Notes: generated from the letters alone by a model not told the origin. A stretch of 64,000 bases of DNA from HGM04593 sp045647885 (GCA_045647885.1 JAZRMX010000014.1:1-64000), one strand, 5' to 3'; positions 1-7,801 are shown, numbered from the stretch's first letter. Program-made: numbers and translations.

Positions 1-37
1 CAGCAGTAGCATTTAATCGACAATAAGATTTTACATT

Positions 38-622
38 ATGAACATAACATTAGAAGCATTAATTCAAGAGCATAAAGAACGAATTAAAATTCTTCGATAC
101 CATAGAGAGGCTTTTATTCCATATTACGACTATGAAAATATGGACGCATATCATTTATGGGTTGAAAAAACCAAACGGTATATTCGTCAAAATTTCTCAA
201 ATGATCCTGCCATAAAAGAGTTTGAAACTCTTAGTTCAAAAGAAGTGGAGCCAGAACAGCAAAGAAGGTTAGGCGCAATTATAGAGGCATTTTCTATTAT
301 TCCAGCATCAGAACTTCAGAAGCGAACTAAGCCTTCTAAAAAGGAAGTTGGAAAAGGTGTAAATATTACTATAAATAACACAAATAGCCAATCTCAAAGC
401 CAAGAACAATCATTGGCTGTGGAGTTGTTTATTGAGGCAATAAAAGATGATTTAACTGGTCGCCAAATTAAGGAGTTGAAATCCGTTGTAGCCGAAGCTG
501 ACAACGATTTGCAAAAGGCTCGCCCAGGTATCATTGCCAAACTCAAAGAATTCGGCGCTGATGTCGCCTCAAATATTGTCGCCAACCTTCTTATCAACCC
601 AATGATTTGGGGCGGATTGTAA
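38..622 (+). CDS. Uncharacterised protein, first gene of the AAA/HNH cassette
   Basis: I do not recognise this 194-residue protein. The N-terminal half is charged and probably helical, with several Tyr/Trp residues around 24-50. A low-complexity Asn/Ser/Gln linker follows (about residues 109-124). The C-terminal part contains a helical segment starting LTGRQIKELK and ends in a hydrophobic stretch (about 175-194, including NIVANLLINPMIWGGL). That layout suggests an N-terminal recognition or binding part joined by a flexible linker to a C-terminal helical or membrane-interacting part; this is inference. It lies 21 bp before the AAA ATPase gene and is probably co-transcribed with it. The start is the first ATG after the upstream stops; no Shine-Dalgarno sequence is visible. 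Confidence 0.75.
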   Translation: MNITLEALIQEHKERIKILRYHREAFIPYYDYENMDAYHLWVEKTKRYIRQNFSNDPAIKEFETLSSKEVEPEQQRRLGAIIEAFSIIPASELQKRTKPSKKEVGKGVNITINNTNSQSQSQEQSLAVELFIEAIKDDLTGRQIKELKSVVAEADNDLQKARPGIIAKLKEFGADVASNIVANLLINPMIWGGL

Positions 623-643
623 ACTTTATAATTTTCAAAGATT

Positions 644-2071
644 ATGAGACTAAAAAGTTTATACATAAGAGACTATAAAATATTACAGGATTTTAGTATT
701 GATTTCACCTCGAATCTATCAGTTCTTATAGGTGAAAATGGTAGTGGTAAATCAAGTATAATAGAGTGTCTGGCTTATATTTTTGGACACTTACACAAAT
801 ATTTTGTACTTGATGATAAAACTGCGGAATTTATTGATGGATACAAAATTAATTATACGATCAATGGATTAGATGTATATATTGAGAGTCATTACAAAGA
901 ATCTAAAAGCAATACATTTGATCCGATTATCAAAGTTAATGGAGATGAAATGTCCACATCTCAACTTAAGAAGAGATATGGAGACTTGTCTTTTTTGCCA
1001 TCAAGGGTAATTATATCTTATTCTGGTAAAACAGAGCGATTGGCTCTATTAAGTGAACATTATGAACAAAAATTTATACAAAAAATTATTCGACACAATA
1101 ATCCATATTCCTTAAAACCACTTGTTCTACCCGAAGACAATCCTTTCGTATACATCAAAAAAGAATATGTGGCCTTTATTATATTGGCATTATTCGTATT
1201 AAATACAGATGAAGCGAATCACCTCCTATCATTACTTGGTATTGATATTAATGGCTGTACAACAACTATAACATTAAAAAAACCTGGTTGGGCAAAGCAT
1301 AGTAAAAAAGAAAACAAGCAAGATATGATATGGGGTATGTCTGGTAAGATTGCACGAGATCTTTTAGATGGTCTTAATCAAGTTGCTGAAAATAAAAATA
1401 AAGGAGGTAAAAAAGAGCCAAATAAATTAAAATATGAATTATACGGTTCTCCTAATGTGCAAGACCTTTTTGCTGATTACTATGAATTGAGCCCTAGTCA
1501 GGTAGTGCTATTTTTAAATACATTGATGTGCGACGAATTACTCGATTCTATAGATATAACATGGAATAAAACATTTTCACTATATAATTTGAGCGAGGGC
1601 GAAAAACAAATGATTCTATCAATAGGATTAAGTTTGGTGCTGAATCAAAGCAATCTTCTATTTCTATTAGATGAACCTGATGTTTCATTGCATCCAAAAT
1701 GGCAGCAAGATTTCATTGCTAATTTCACAAATGGGCTGAATAATGAATCCATGGCGATTATTACTACGCACAATCCTATACTTATAGGAAGTAGTAATAG
1801 AACAGATATCCATATTATTGAGGCCGGCAATGAAAAACCAAACGAATATTACTCACGCGGTAGGGACGTCAATTCTTTGTTATATGATTATTTTGGAGTA
1901 AATGAGCGTAATGAGTTTGGTGAAATACTTATTTCTAAATTTTACGATGCAATGACAAGGAAAGACTATGATGCCGCTGAGGAAATACTTAAGGAACTAC
2001 ATGACGAGTTCGGAAATGGTGATTTGACAGTTATTAAGGCGGATTCTATTTTTGATGATTTAGCGGAATAA
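644..2071 (+). CDS. AAA/ABC-type ATPase, PtuA (Septu)-like
   Basis: This 475-residue OLD/RecF/SMC-type ATPase has Walker A GENGSGKSS (residues 30-38), an ABC signature-like LSEGEKQ near 316, Walker B LLFLLDEPD with D343-E344, and a switch histidine in TTHNP (H376). There is no TOPRIM domain, so it is not an OLD nuclease. The next gene, an HNH nuclease of the TIGR02646 type, starts after a single base. That ATPase-HNH pair is the hallmark of Septu (PtuA-PtuB) and of retron-Ec78-type systems, where the ATPase holds the HNH nuclease and controls its activity. No reverse transcriptase is present here. Base composition is much more AT-rich than the core genes, consistent with transfer. Assignment to the PtuA family is by architecture and partner, not by a profile search. 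Confidence 0.8.
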   Translation: MRLKSLYIRDYKILQDFSIDFTSNLSVLIGENGSGKSSIIECLAYIFGHLHKYFVLDDKTAEFIDGYKINYTINGLDVYIESHYKESKSNTFDPIIKVNGDEMSTSQLKKRYGDLSFLPSRVIISYSGKTERLALLSEHYEQKFIQKIIRHNNPYSLKPLVLPEDNPFVYIKKEYVAFIILALFVLNTDEANHLLSLLGIDINGCTTTITLKKPGWAKHSKKENKQDMIWGMSGKIARDLLDGLNQVAENKNKGGKKEPNKLKYELYGSPNVQDLFADYYELSPSQVVLFLNTLMCDELLDSIDITWNKTFSLYNLSEGEKQMILSIGLSLVLNQSNLLFLLDEPDVSLHPKWQQDFIANFTNGLNNESMAIITTHNPILIGSSNRTDIHIIEAGNEKPNEYYSRGRDVNSLLYDYFGVNERNEFGEILISKFYDAMTRKDYDAAEEILKELHDEFGNGDLTVIKADSIFDDLAE

Positions 2072-2072
2072 T

Positions 2073-2756
2073 ATGAGATTTATAAATGAACGAAATGGGG
2101 AACCTCGAGAATTATCAGAGTATAGAGACACTACCCCAGATGCGACATATGATGATTTACGCTGTAAAGAACAAATTAGACAAAGCCTAGTTAACGAACA
2201 AGGTTATATATGTGCATATTGCATGGGGAAAATAGATGTTAATGACTCTACAATAGAGCATTATATCTCACAGAAAAGACACAAAGATTCCCCATATTCA
2301 GAGGAAGAACACAAGAAACAGTCGTTATTATATTCTAATATGTATGGGGTATGTATTAATAATGCCGAGCATTGTGATAAAAAACGAGGGAATATTCCTA
2401 TCAATATACTAGACCCACATCTTGATTCATGCGAAGAACTAATAACCTACAATTTAAATGGAGAAATTATACCTGCTGGTAGAGATAAAGAAAAAGTTCA
2501 AACGGATATTGATTTGCTTGGACTTAATTGTAAACATCTAAAAAAAGGAAGAGTTGCCGCAATGGATGAAGTTTGGGATAGGTTTCGGGTAGACTTTAGC
2601 AAGGAAACATGGTCTAAAAAACTCTTTCTAGAAAAAGCAGATTATTATCGGAATAAACAAAGAAGAAGGGGCGGGAGATATAAATTCCATGCATATTGTA
2701 ATTTTATAGCATGGTATTTTAGTTATTATGCGGATAATTATAAATCTATGATATAA
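2073..2756 (+). CDS. HNH endonuclease, PtuB-like (TIGR02646 type)
   Basis: This 227-residue nuclease has the HNH/zinc features of the retron/Septu effector family: CAYC (C47, C50), the catalytic-type IEH (E62, H63), and a second cluster YSNMYGVC...HCDKKRG (N89, C94, H100, C101, D102). In known Septu systems PtuB is the DNA- or tRNA-cutting effector bound to PtuA. The start lies 1 bp after the ATPase stop, so translation is almost certainly coupled. The C-terminal third is Arg/Lys/Tyr-rich, a plausible nucleic-acid-binding tail. Length and partner fit PtuB; the target is not deducible from sequence. Confidence 0.82.
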   Translation: MRFINERNGEPRELSEYRDTTPDATYDDLRCKEQIRQSLVNEQGYICAYCMGKIDVNDSTIEHYISQKRHKDSPYSEEEHKKQSLLYSNMYGVCINNAEHCDKKRGNIPINILDPHLDSCEELITYNLNGEIIPAGRDKEKVQTDIDLLGLNCKHLKKGRVAAMDEVWDRFRVDFSKETWSKKLFLEKADYYRNKQRRRGGRYKFHAYCNFIAWYFSYYADNYKSMI

Positions 2757-2761
2757 TATTT

Positions 2762-3589
2762 ATGAGCAAAACAGTAACCACATACTTAATAGATGGAGAT
2801 CCAAAGGGGACTCAGTATGCATTCATCAGCAACAAGATATGCCAGATGTTTGTTGTACCTCGCTCAAATCTTGCATATCTCAATACGCAGGAGAAGTTGC
2901 AGAAGCCTGCATTTTACATTTTGTTGGGTGAAGATGAGGCAACGAAGCCACAAGCATATATCGGAGAAACCGAGAATTTTCGTGAGCGAGTGAAGGATCA
3001 CGATAGCAAGAAATCGTTCTGGCAAAAGGCTCTCATATTCGTATCAAAAGATGCAGATATGACTAAAGCCGACGTGCAATATCTAGAACACAAAGCAATA
3101 GCTGAGGCAAAAAAGGCGAATACTTTTGTATTGAGCGATAATAAGCAGACTCCCAAGGCTCCTAATTTACCCGAGTATCAGCAGGACTCAATGGATGAGT
3201 TCTTTGAAGATGTTAAATTCCTGGCATCGTTTATCGGTTGCAATATCTTTGAGGTATCACAACCAAAGGCAGAACATATCTTCTACACTAGAGGTCGAGG
3301 TTGTGATGCAAGAGGCTTTTATAGCTCCAATGGTTTCACCGTGTTAAAGGGTAGTGTAATAGCCAAAAGTGCTGTACCGTCTCTCAAATGGTCAGACAAG
3401 CGTAACAACTTGGTCAGTGAGTACACTACAATAGAAGGCGACAAACTTGTTATGACTTCCGATAAGACATTTACAAGTCCAAGTACGGCCGCTGATTTCT
3501 GTATTGGTAGCAGTAATAATGGTTGGCTTGTATGGAAAGACAAAGATGGTAATACTTTAGATTCAGTTTATAGAACTCAATTAGAATAA
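2762..3589 (+). CDS. GIY-YIG nuclease-like protein with C-terminal DUF4357
   Basis: The 275-residue protein has a GIY-YIG fold near the N-terminus: FYILLG (51-56) for the GIY strand, AYIGET (65-70) for the YIG strand, an arginine pair in FRERVKDH (R74, R76), and a conserved-position glutamate in YLEHKAI (E109). The region from about 205 to the end (RGRGCDARGFY, WKDKDG) matches the DUF4357 domain that often follows GIY-YIG domains in bacterial accessory loci, including type I restriction loci. It starts 5 bp after the HNH gene, placing a second potential nuclease in the same transcript. Whether it acts with the ATPase-HNH pair or is an independent module is not known. Confidence 0.75.
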   Translation: MSKTVTTYLIDGDPKGTQYAFISNKICQMFVVPRSNLAYLNTQEKLQKPAFYILLGEDEATKPQAYIGETENFRERVKDHDSKKSFWQKALIFVSKDADMTKADVQYLEHKAIAEAKKANTFVLSDNKQTPKAPNLPEYQQDSMDEFFEDVKFLASFIGCNIFEVSQPKAEHIFYTRGRGCDARGFYSSNGFTVLKGSVIAKSAVPSLKWSDKRNNLVSEYTTIEGDKLVMTSDKTFTSPSTAADFCIGSSNNGWLVWKDKDGNTLDSVYRTQLE

Positions 3590-3600
3590 AAATAGTAGTT

Positions 3601-4353
3601 ATGAAAATCATAGACATTATTGCAATTTTAGGCGCCCTTGCATGGCTCCCTCAAATTATTTCATGGGTATATAATTGGTTAAAGAAACCCAAAATTTCGA
3701 TATACCACGATGGGGAAGCTGAAGTGGGATACATAAAAAATGGTAATGTATTCAATCTTAGATTCTCTTTTCTTGCAAGAGACAAACATGCCTTAATAGA
3801 CGATATTGAATTAGTCCTTACAGATAAGGATGGTGCGCATCATACTTTAAAATGGATGTGGTATAGTGAAACATTCTATGAGCTTCAAGGACCTGCTGGC
3901 AATTCGACTATGGCAAAACAACAGAACGCTATTGCTATTAACGCATTTAGAGATGTGTTGATTGAAAAATTTATCGGCTTTCAATCCGAATCTTTTTTAG
4001 AGAAGAGAAAACAATTAGCATATAAGTTGACAACATTGGTTGAGAATCAGAAAACTAGTGGCAACATAGATATGAATGTAATTAAAAGCTCTCAAGAGTA
4101 TAATGATTTAATTCGTTTGTATAAAAACTCTTTATTATGGAAACCAGGAGAGTATTCTGTTATTGCAAGAGTACATATCGCAGACACAAATGAAACAATT
4201 GAACACGCATTTAGTTTTAGACTATCAGAACTTGAGATTGACACTTTAAATAAAAACATAGAATATGCAAAATCTGTGGTCGATTGTGAGTTTATTGACA
4301 CAACTCAACAACTCACAGGTGCTTGGTTGTGGGCGAAGCCAACAATTAATTAA
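3601..4353 (+). CDS. Membrane-anchored protein of unknown function
   Basis: I do not recognise this 250-residue protein. A single hydrophobic segment (about residues 4-27, IIAILGALAWLPQIISWVYN) is followed by a Lys/Pro-rich stop (WLKKPK), predicting one N-terminal membrane anchor with a cytoplasmic or soluble domain behind it. The rest looks beta-rich at first, then helical and charged (about 130-180), then beta-rich again. It begins 11 bp after the GIY-YIG gene and ends 14 bp before the Fic gene, so it belongs to the same operon. Composition is AT-rich. A membrane-tethered regulator or effector is plausible, but nothing in the sequence proves it. Confidence 0.65.
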   Translation: MKIIDIIAILGALAWLPQIISWVYNWLKKPKISIYHDGEAEVGYIKNGNVFNLRFSFLARDKHALIDDIELVLTDKDGAHHTLKWMWYSETFYELQGPAGNSTMAKQQNAIAINAFRDVLIEKFIGFQSESFLEKRKQLAYKLTTLVENQKTSGNIDMNVIKSSQEYNDLIRLYKNSLLWKPGEYSVIARVHIADTNETIEHAFSFRLSELEIDTLNKNIEYAKSVVDCEFIDTTQQLTGAWLWAKPTIN

Positions 4354-4367
4354 TAGTATAATATTTT

Positions 4368-5243
4368 ATGTCCAAGATATCCATTCAATTTTATAATGAC
4401 CGTGAGGTGCGAGCTGTTTGGGATGAGGAAAAGTCCAAATGGTGGTTCTCTGTGCTCGATATCGTCGGGGTGCTGAACGACCAAGACGACTACCAGAAAA
4501 ACCGCAACTACTGGAAGTATCTCAAAACAAAGCTCAAAGGCGAGAATAACGAAGTGGTTAGTGGCACTAACCAGTTGAAATTACTTGCGCCCGATGGCAA
4601 GCGACGACTCGCTGATGTTCTTGATTACGAAGGCGTTCTGCTCCTCGCAAAGAGTTTTCCAAACGCCCGTGCAATGCGTTTTGTCGAGTGGTTTACCAAT
4701 AGCGACGAGACCATTGACGGCAAGAGCAAGTCTAAGGCATACGCACTTTTCGAGAGTAGTCTCATTGACAACATCGAGGTCGGCACGGTCAAAGGTTTGC
4801 AGCAGATTCACGCCTACCTGTTTGGTGGCTTGTATGACTTTGCCGGTCAGATACGCACAGTGAATATCGCAAAGGGCGGTTTCCAATTTGCAATGGCGCA
4901 ATTCCTTCCGCAGACACTTGCAACAATCGAGCATATGCCCGAAACGACTTTTGAGGAGATTGCCGATAAATATGTCGAGATGAATATCGCTCACCCGTTT
5001 CGTGAGGGCAATGGCCGTGCGACTCGTATTTGGCTCGATTTGATTCTCAAAAAGCAGTTGCAGAAATGCGTTGATTGGAGCAAGATTGACAAGAACGACT
5101 ACTTGAATGCGATGCAAAAAAGTGTTGCCGACTCGTCGGATATCAAGCGACTTTTGCAATCTGCTTTGACCGACAAAATCAACGACCGTGAAACCTTTAT
5201 AAAGGGTATCGACTACTCGTACTATTACGAGCAGGAAGAGTAA
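4368..5243 (+). CDS. Bro-N-Fic fusion protein (putative protein AMP-transferase)
   Basis: Residues 1-115 resemble the Bro-N domain of phage/baculovirus BRO and antirepressor proteins (VRAVWDEEKSKWWFSVLDIVGVL, split here as VRAVWDEE near 14-21 and WWFSVLDIV near 25-33). Residues about 125-270 form a Fic domain with a complete active motif HPFREGNGRATR (209-220), including catalytic H209 and the phosphate-binding GNGR. Fic domains transfer AMP to target hydroxyls. I see no clear (S/T)xxxE(G/N) inhibitory motif in the protein and no small antitoxin gene beside it, so the Bro-N part or another operon member may control it; that is inference. The gene is noticeably less AT-rich than its operon neighbours, suggesting a separate origin. 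It is the last gene of the cassette. Confidence 0.78.
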   Translation: MSKISIQFYNDREVRAVWDEEKSKWWFSVLDIVGVLNDQDDYQKNRNYWKYLKTKLKGENNEVVSGTNQLKLLAPDGKRRLADVLDYEGVLLLAKSFPNARAMRFVEWFTNSDETIDGKSKSKAYALFESSLIDNIEVGTVKGLQQIHAYLFGGLYDFAGQIRTVNIAKGGFQFAMAQFLPQTLATIEHMPETTFEEIADKYVEMNIAHPFREGNGRATRIWLDLILKKQLQKCVDWSKIDKNDYLNAMQKSVADSSDIKRLLQSALTDKINDRETFIKGIDYSYYYEQEE

Positions 5244-5407
5244 TAAAATCTCTCAAAAACACCCCTAAAAACCGCTCAAAATTACCCCTCGATTTCGGTG
5301 CAAAATTGTGAAAAAATCGAGTGATACAATTATGGAAATGGCCTTTTTTGAGCCGTTGCCAAATCGTAAGTGATTGAAGCATTGGGCATTAACGCTATGG
5401 TTCAAGG

Positions 5408-5424
5408 ATCCCGGTGGCACCACT
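5408..5424 (+). other. Candidate attachment site: 3' fragment of a tRNA gene
   Basis: The sequence ATCCCGGTGGCACCACT looks like the end of a tRNA gene: 3' half of the T-loop, T-stem strand CCCGG, acceptor strand TGGCACC and discriminator A. Sequence to the left (GCTATGGTTCAAGG) does not complete a T-arm, so only the 3' end is present. A perfect 19-bp hairpin terminator follows at the normal distance. This is the pattern left when an island integrates into the 3' end of a tRNA gene. The tRNA species cannot be named, and the reading is by eye. Confidence 0.4.
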
Positions 5425-5428
5425 TGAA

Positions 5429-5475
5429 AGAAACGCTAATGACTTATAAAATAAGTTGTTGGCGTTTCTTCTTTT
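5429..5475 (+). terminator. Rho-independent terminator after the tRNA-like fragment
   Basis: A 19-bp stem (arms 5429-5447 and 5451-5469, three G-U pairs, loop AAA) is followed by a T-rich tract. Its position right after the tRNA-like 3' end suggests that it was the terminator of the tRNA gene; it would also end the upstream operon. Confidence 0.75.
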
Positions 5476-5617
5476 CCTTATTTGTCCACGTTATCTCCAA
5501 AAACGGAATCAACGTAAAATTTACTACAAACCAGAAGCTCGAAACTGGTGGCTTGCTCACGGCAGGGTGGGGTATAGTGGGTTTACAGCGAGTAGTTTTC
5601 AATCCGTTTTTAAAAAT

Positions 5618-5669
<52 letters not shown>

Positions 5670-5670
5670 T

Positions 5671-5699
5671 TTTGCATACTATAATTTTAGTTATATTTG
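5671..5699 (+). promoter_or_regulatory. Bacteroides-type promoter next to the TATC array
   Basis: TTTG (5671-5674) and TATATTTG (5692-5699) are separated by 17 bases, close to the Bacteroidota -33/-7 consensus. It would drive the frameshifted gene at 5779 and perhaps the sulfatase. The microsatellite abuts the -33 element. Confidence 0.65.
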
Positions 5700-5778
5700 C
5701 AATTGGTGAAGTGTGCTTTGTGCTGTTTTGCCGGCTTTTAATTTGATTGAATTCTATTAACTTATAAAACCAAATGAA

Positions 5779-6221
5779 ATGAAAAAACTTTTTGCTTCTT
5801 TGTTGCTGTTGGGTATGATGGTTCCGTTTGGGGCATCGGCACAGCTGCAGCTAAAGAGTGAGGCTCCGACCCGCCCCGACAATGCTCCTTTGCCTTGCCA
5901 TCTATCAGTGGCGAGGCTTATGTTCTTGGGCTTGTTGATAGTGAGGTCGGTTTCTACAAGGCTGTCTTGAATATGAATGCACAGGGCAACGCAGGTACTA
6001 CCCATTTCTTGAATAACGCGAACAAGGCCTATCTTGTCCTGCCCCAGGCAAGCAATGTTTCATTCTACAGTTTCATCTTTGGAGATGGTACTACTGCGAT
6101 AGATGATATTGTTACAAACGAAACCGATTCGACCTTGATATATGACCTCGCCGGACGTCGCGTAGAAAAAGCAGGAAAGGGTATCTACATTGTCAATGGC
6201 AAGAAACTCCTTATCAAGTGA
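5779..6221 (+). pseudogene. Frameshifted remnant of a secreted surface protein
   Basis: An ATG at 5779 opens a clear signal peptide (MKKLFASLLLLGMMVPFGASA) followed by about 20 residues. The reading frame then shifts somewhere between 5862 and 5970. The downstream frame encodes a recognisable C-terminal module (GEAYVLG, FLNNANKAYL, GTTAI, then IYDLAGRR and GIYIVNGKK) that closely parallels the end of the 593-residue protein at 24633-26414. The central functional part of such a protein is missing, so this looks like an internally deleted and frameshifted relic. A real short protein made by recoding, or an assembly error at the GC-rich run near 5870-5890, is possible. The tail resembles C-terminal sorting domains of secreted Bacteroidales proteins. 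Confidence 0.6.
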
Positions 6222-6263
6222 TGTATAAAGCTATTAAATAAGTAATAAAATAATATATATATT

Positions 6264-7781
6264 ATGGACAATAAACAATTGTTATTTTTGGGCTGTGGTC
6301 TTATGACTGCCACTGGTATACAAGCACAGCAGGCACAGCAGACTAATCGCCCTAACATTATCTATATTATGTGCGACGACCTTGGCTATGCCGACGTTGG
6401 TTGCTATGGACAGGAATACATAAGCACACCTAACCTCGACCGTATGGCCAGCGAAGGTATGCGCTTTACACAAGCCTATGCAGGAAGCCCTGTGAGTGCC
6501 CCCTCGCGCGCCTGTTTTATGACCGGACAGCATACCGGCCACACCAAGGTACGTGGTAACAAAGAGTACCGCTTCGGCAGTGTTACATATGGCAAGACTC
6601 AGGACCCCGAGCGTACAGGTCAAGAGCCTTATGATACCGCGCACGTTATTCTTCCCGAAATTATGAAGGACAACGGTTACACAACCGGAATGTTCGGAAA
6701 ATGGGCCGGTGGTTATGAAGGCTCAATTTCAACACCCCACACACGTGGCATTGATGAGTATTATGGCTATATGTGCCAGTTCCAGGCTCACCTCTATTAT
6801 CCCAACTTCCTCAATACCTACACCCGAGGAGTTGATGAAGATGTGCGCCGCGAACTCTTACAGAACAACATAGAGTATGCTCTCTATGGCGACGAATACA
6901 AAAACCGTCGCGACTATTCTGCCGACCTTATCCACCAGCGTGCTCTTGCCTGGATTGACAAGCAGGAGCCCGGCAAACCCTTCTTTGGCGTGCTCACATA
7001 CACACTTCCTCACGCCGAGCTTGCACAGCCTAATGACTCAATCCTGCAGGCATATCAAGGTGCCTTTTGTACAGAGAAGACTTTTGGTGGCGACCAAGGT
7101 TCACGCTACAACCCCACTAATATTGGGCACCAGCAGTTTGCAGCGATGGTGACACGCCTCGACAAGCACGTGGGTGAGGTCCTCGACCTCTTGCGCCGAA
7201 AAGGCTTGGCCGAGAATACACTTGTAATCTTTACCAGCGATAATGGCCCCCACACCGAAGGTGGTGCCGACCCCGATTTTTTCAACACAGAAAAATTATT
7301 GCGTGGTACAAAACGCTCTACAACCGAGGGTGGTATCCGTGTTCCCTTCATCGCTTGGTGGCCCGGGCAGATTGAAGCCGGTACAGTAAACGACCACCAG
7401 CTTGCATTCTACGACCTTATGCCCACATTCTGCGATGTGGCAGGCATAGATAATTATGTGGAGAGATATACCAACGAGGAACTGGAGAATGACTACTTTG
7501 ATGGAATCTCATTTGCACCCACTTTGCTGGGCGAAGGTGAGCAGGAGCAGCACGAGTTCCTCTACTGGGAGTTCCACGAGACCAATATGATGGCTCTGCG
7601 TATGGGCGACTGGAAATTGGTTGTTCAGAACGGTTACTGTCAGCTTTACGACCTTGTAAATGATACTCATGAGGATAACAATCTCGCATCACAGTACCCC
7701 GAGGTGGTATCCAAGATGAAGGAGATAATCTTGCGCGAGCACACTCATAGTAACCTGTTTGGCGTAACACTGCCTCAGTAA
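6264..7781 (+). CDS. Secreted arylsulfatase-family sulfatase, serine type
   Basis: This 505-residue type I sulfatase hydrolyses sulfate esters in the periplasm or outside the cell. It has a signal peptide ending near GIQAQ (residue 22), the metal-binding pair D38-D39 in MCDDLGYADVG, and the sulfatase signature S78-A-P-S-R82 followed by TGQHTGH, where S78 would be oxidised to formylglycine. Another metal motif is SDNGPHTEGG (D326, N327). A serine rather than cysteine at the active site requires the radical-SAM maturase anSME, which is not in this window. The gene lies 42 bp after the frameshifted relic and may share its promoter. No SusC/D pair or other carbohydrate gene is adjacent, so the substrate is unknown. 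A strong terminator follows. Confidence 0.93.
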   Translation: MDNKQLLFLGCGLMTATGIQAQQAQQTNRPNIIYIMCDDLGYADVGCYGQEYISTPNLDRMASEGMRFTQAYAGSPVSAPSRACFMTGQHTGHTKVRGNKEYRFGSVTYGKTQDPERTGQEPYDTAHVILPEIMKDNGYTTGMFGKWAGGYEGSISTPHTRGIDEYYGYMCQFQAHLYYPNFLNTYTRGVDEDVRRELLQNNIEYALYGDEYKNRRDYSADLIHQRALAWIDKQEPGKPFFGVLTYTLPHAELAQPNDSILQAYQGAFCTEKTFGGDQGSRYNPTNIGHQQFAAMVTRLDKHVGEVLDLLRRKGLAENTLVIFTSDNGPHTEGGADPDFFNTEKLLRGTKRSTTEGGIRVPFIAWWPGQIEAGTVNDHQLAFYDLMPTFCDVAGIDNYVERYTNEELENDYFDGISFAPTLLGEGEQEQHEFLYWEFHETNMMALRMGDWKLVVQNGYCQLYDLVNDTHEDNNLASQYPEVVSKMKEIILREHTHSNLFGVTLPQ

Positions 7782-7801
7782 ACTGTTGATATGTAGATAT
7801 G

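Larger units (their letters stand above)
1..5424. mobile_element. Putative genomic (defence) island, one end only
   Basis: This block is clearly richer in A and T than the core genes that follow, especially 644-2760 and 3600-4360. It carries only accessory genes: an AAA ATPase, HNH and GIY-YIG nucleases, a Fic protein and two unknowns. It ends at a sequence resembling the 3' part of a tRNA gene plus its terminator (5408-5475), which is the usual integration target of tyrosine-recombinase islands. No integrase is in the window, so it would have to lie to the left of position 1. The extent is inferred from gene content, composition and the tRNA-like boundary; the left end is unknown. Confidence 0.45.

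Noticed and set aside
1..37. Possible end of an upstream gene (for example of a restriction locus)
   Set aside because: All three frames meet a stop within 24 bases, so no frame or product can be supported.
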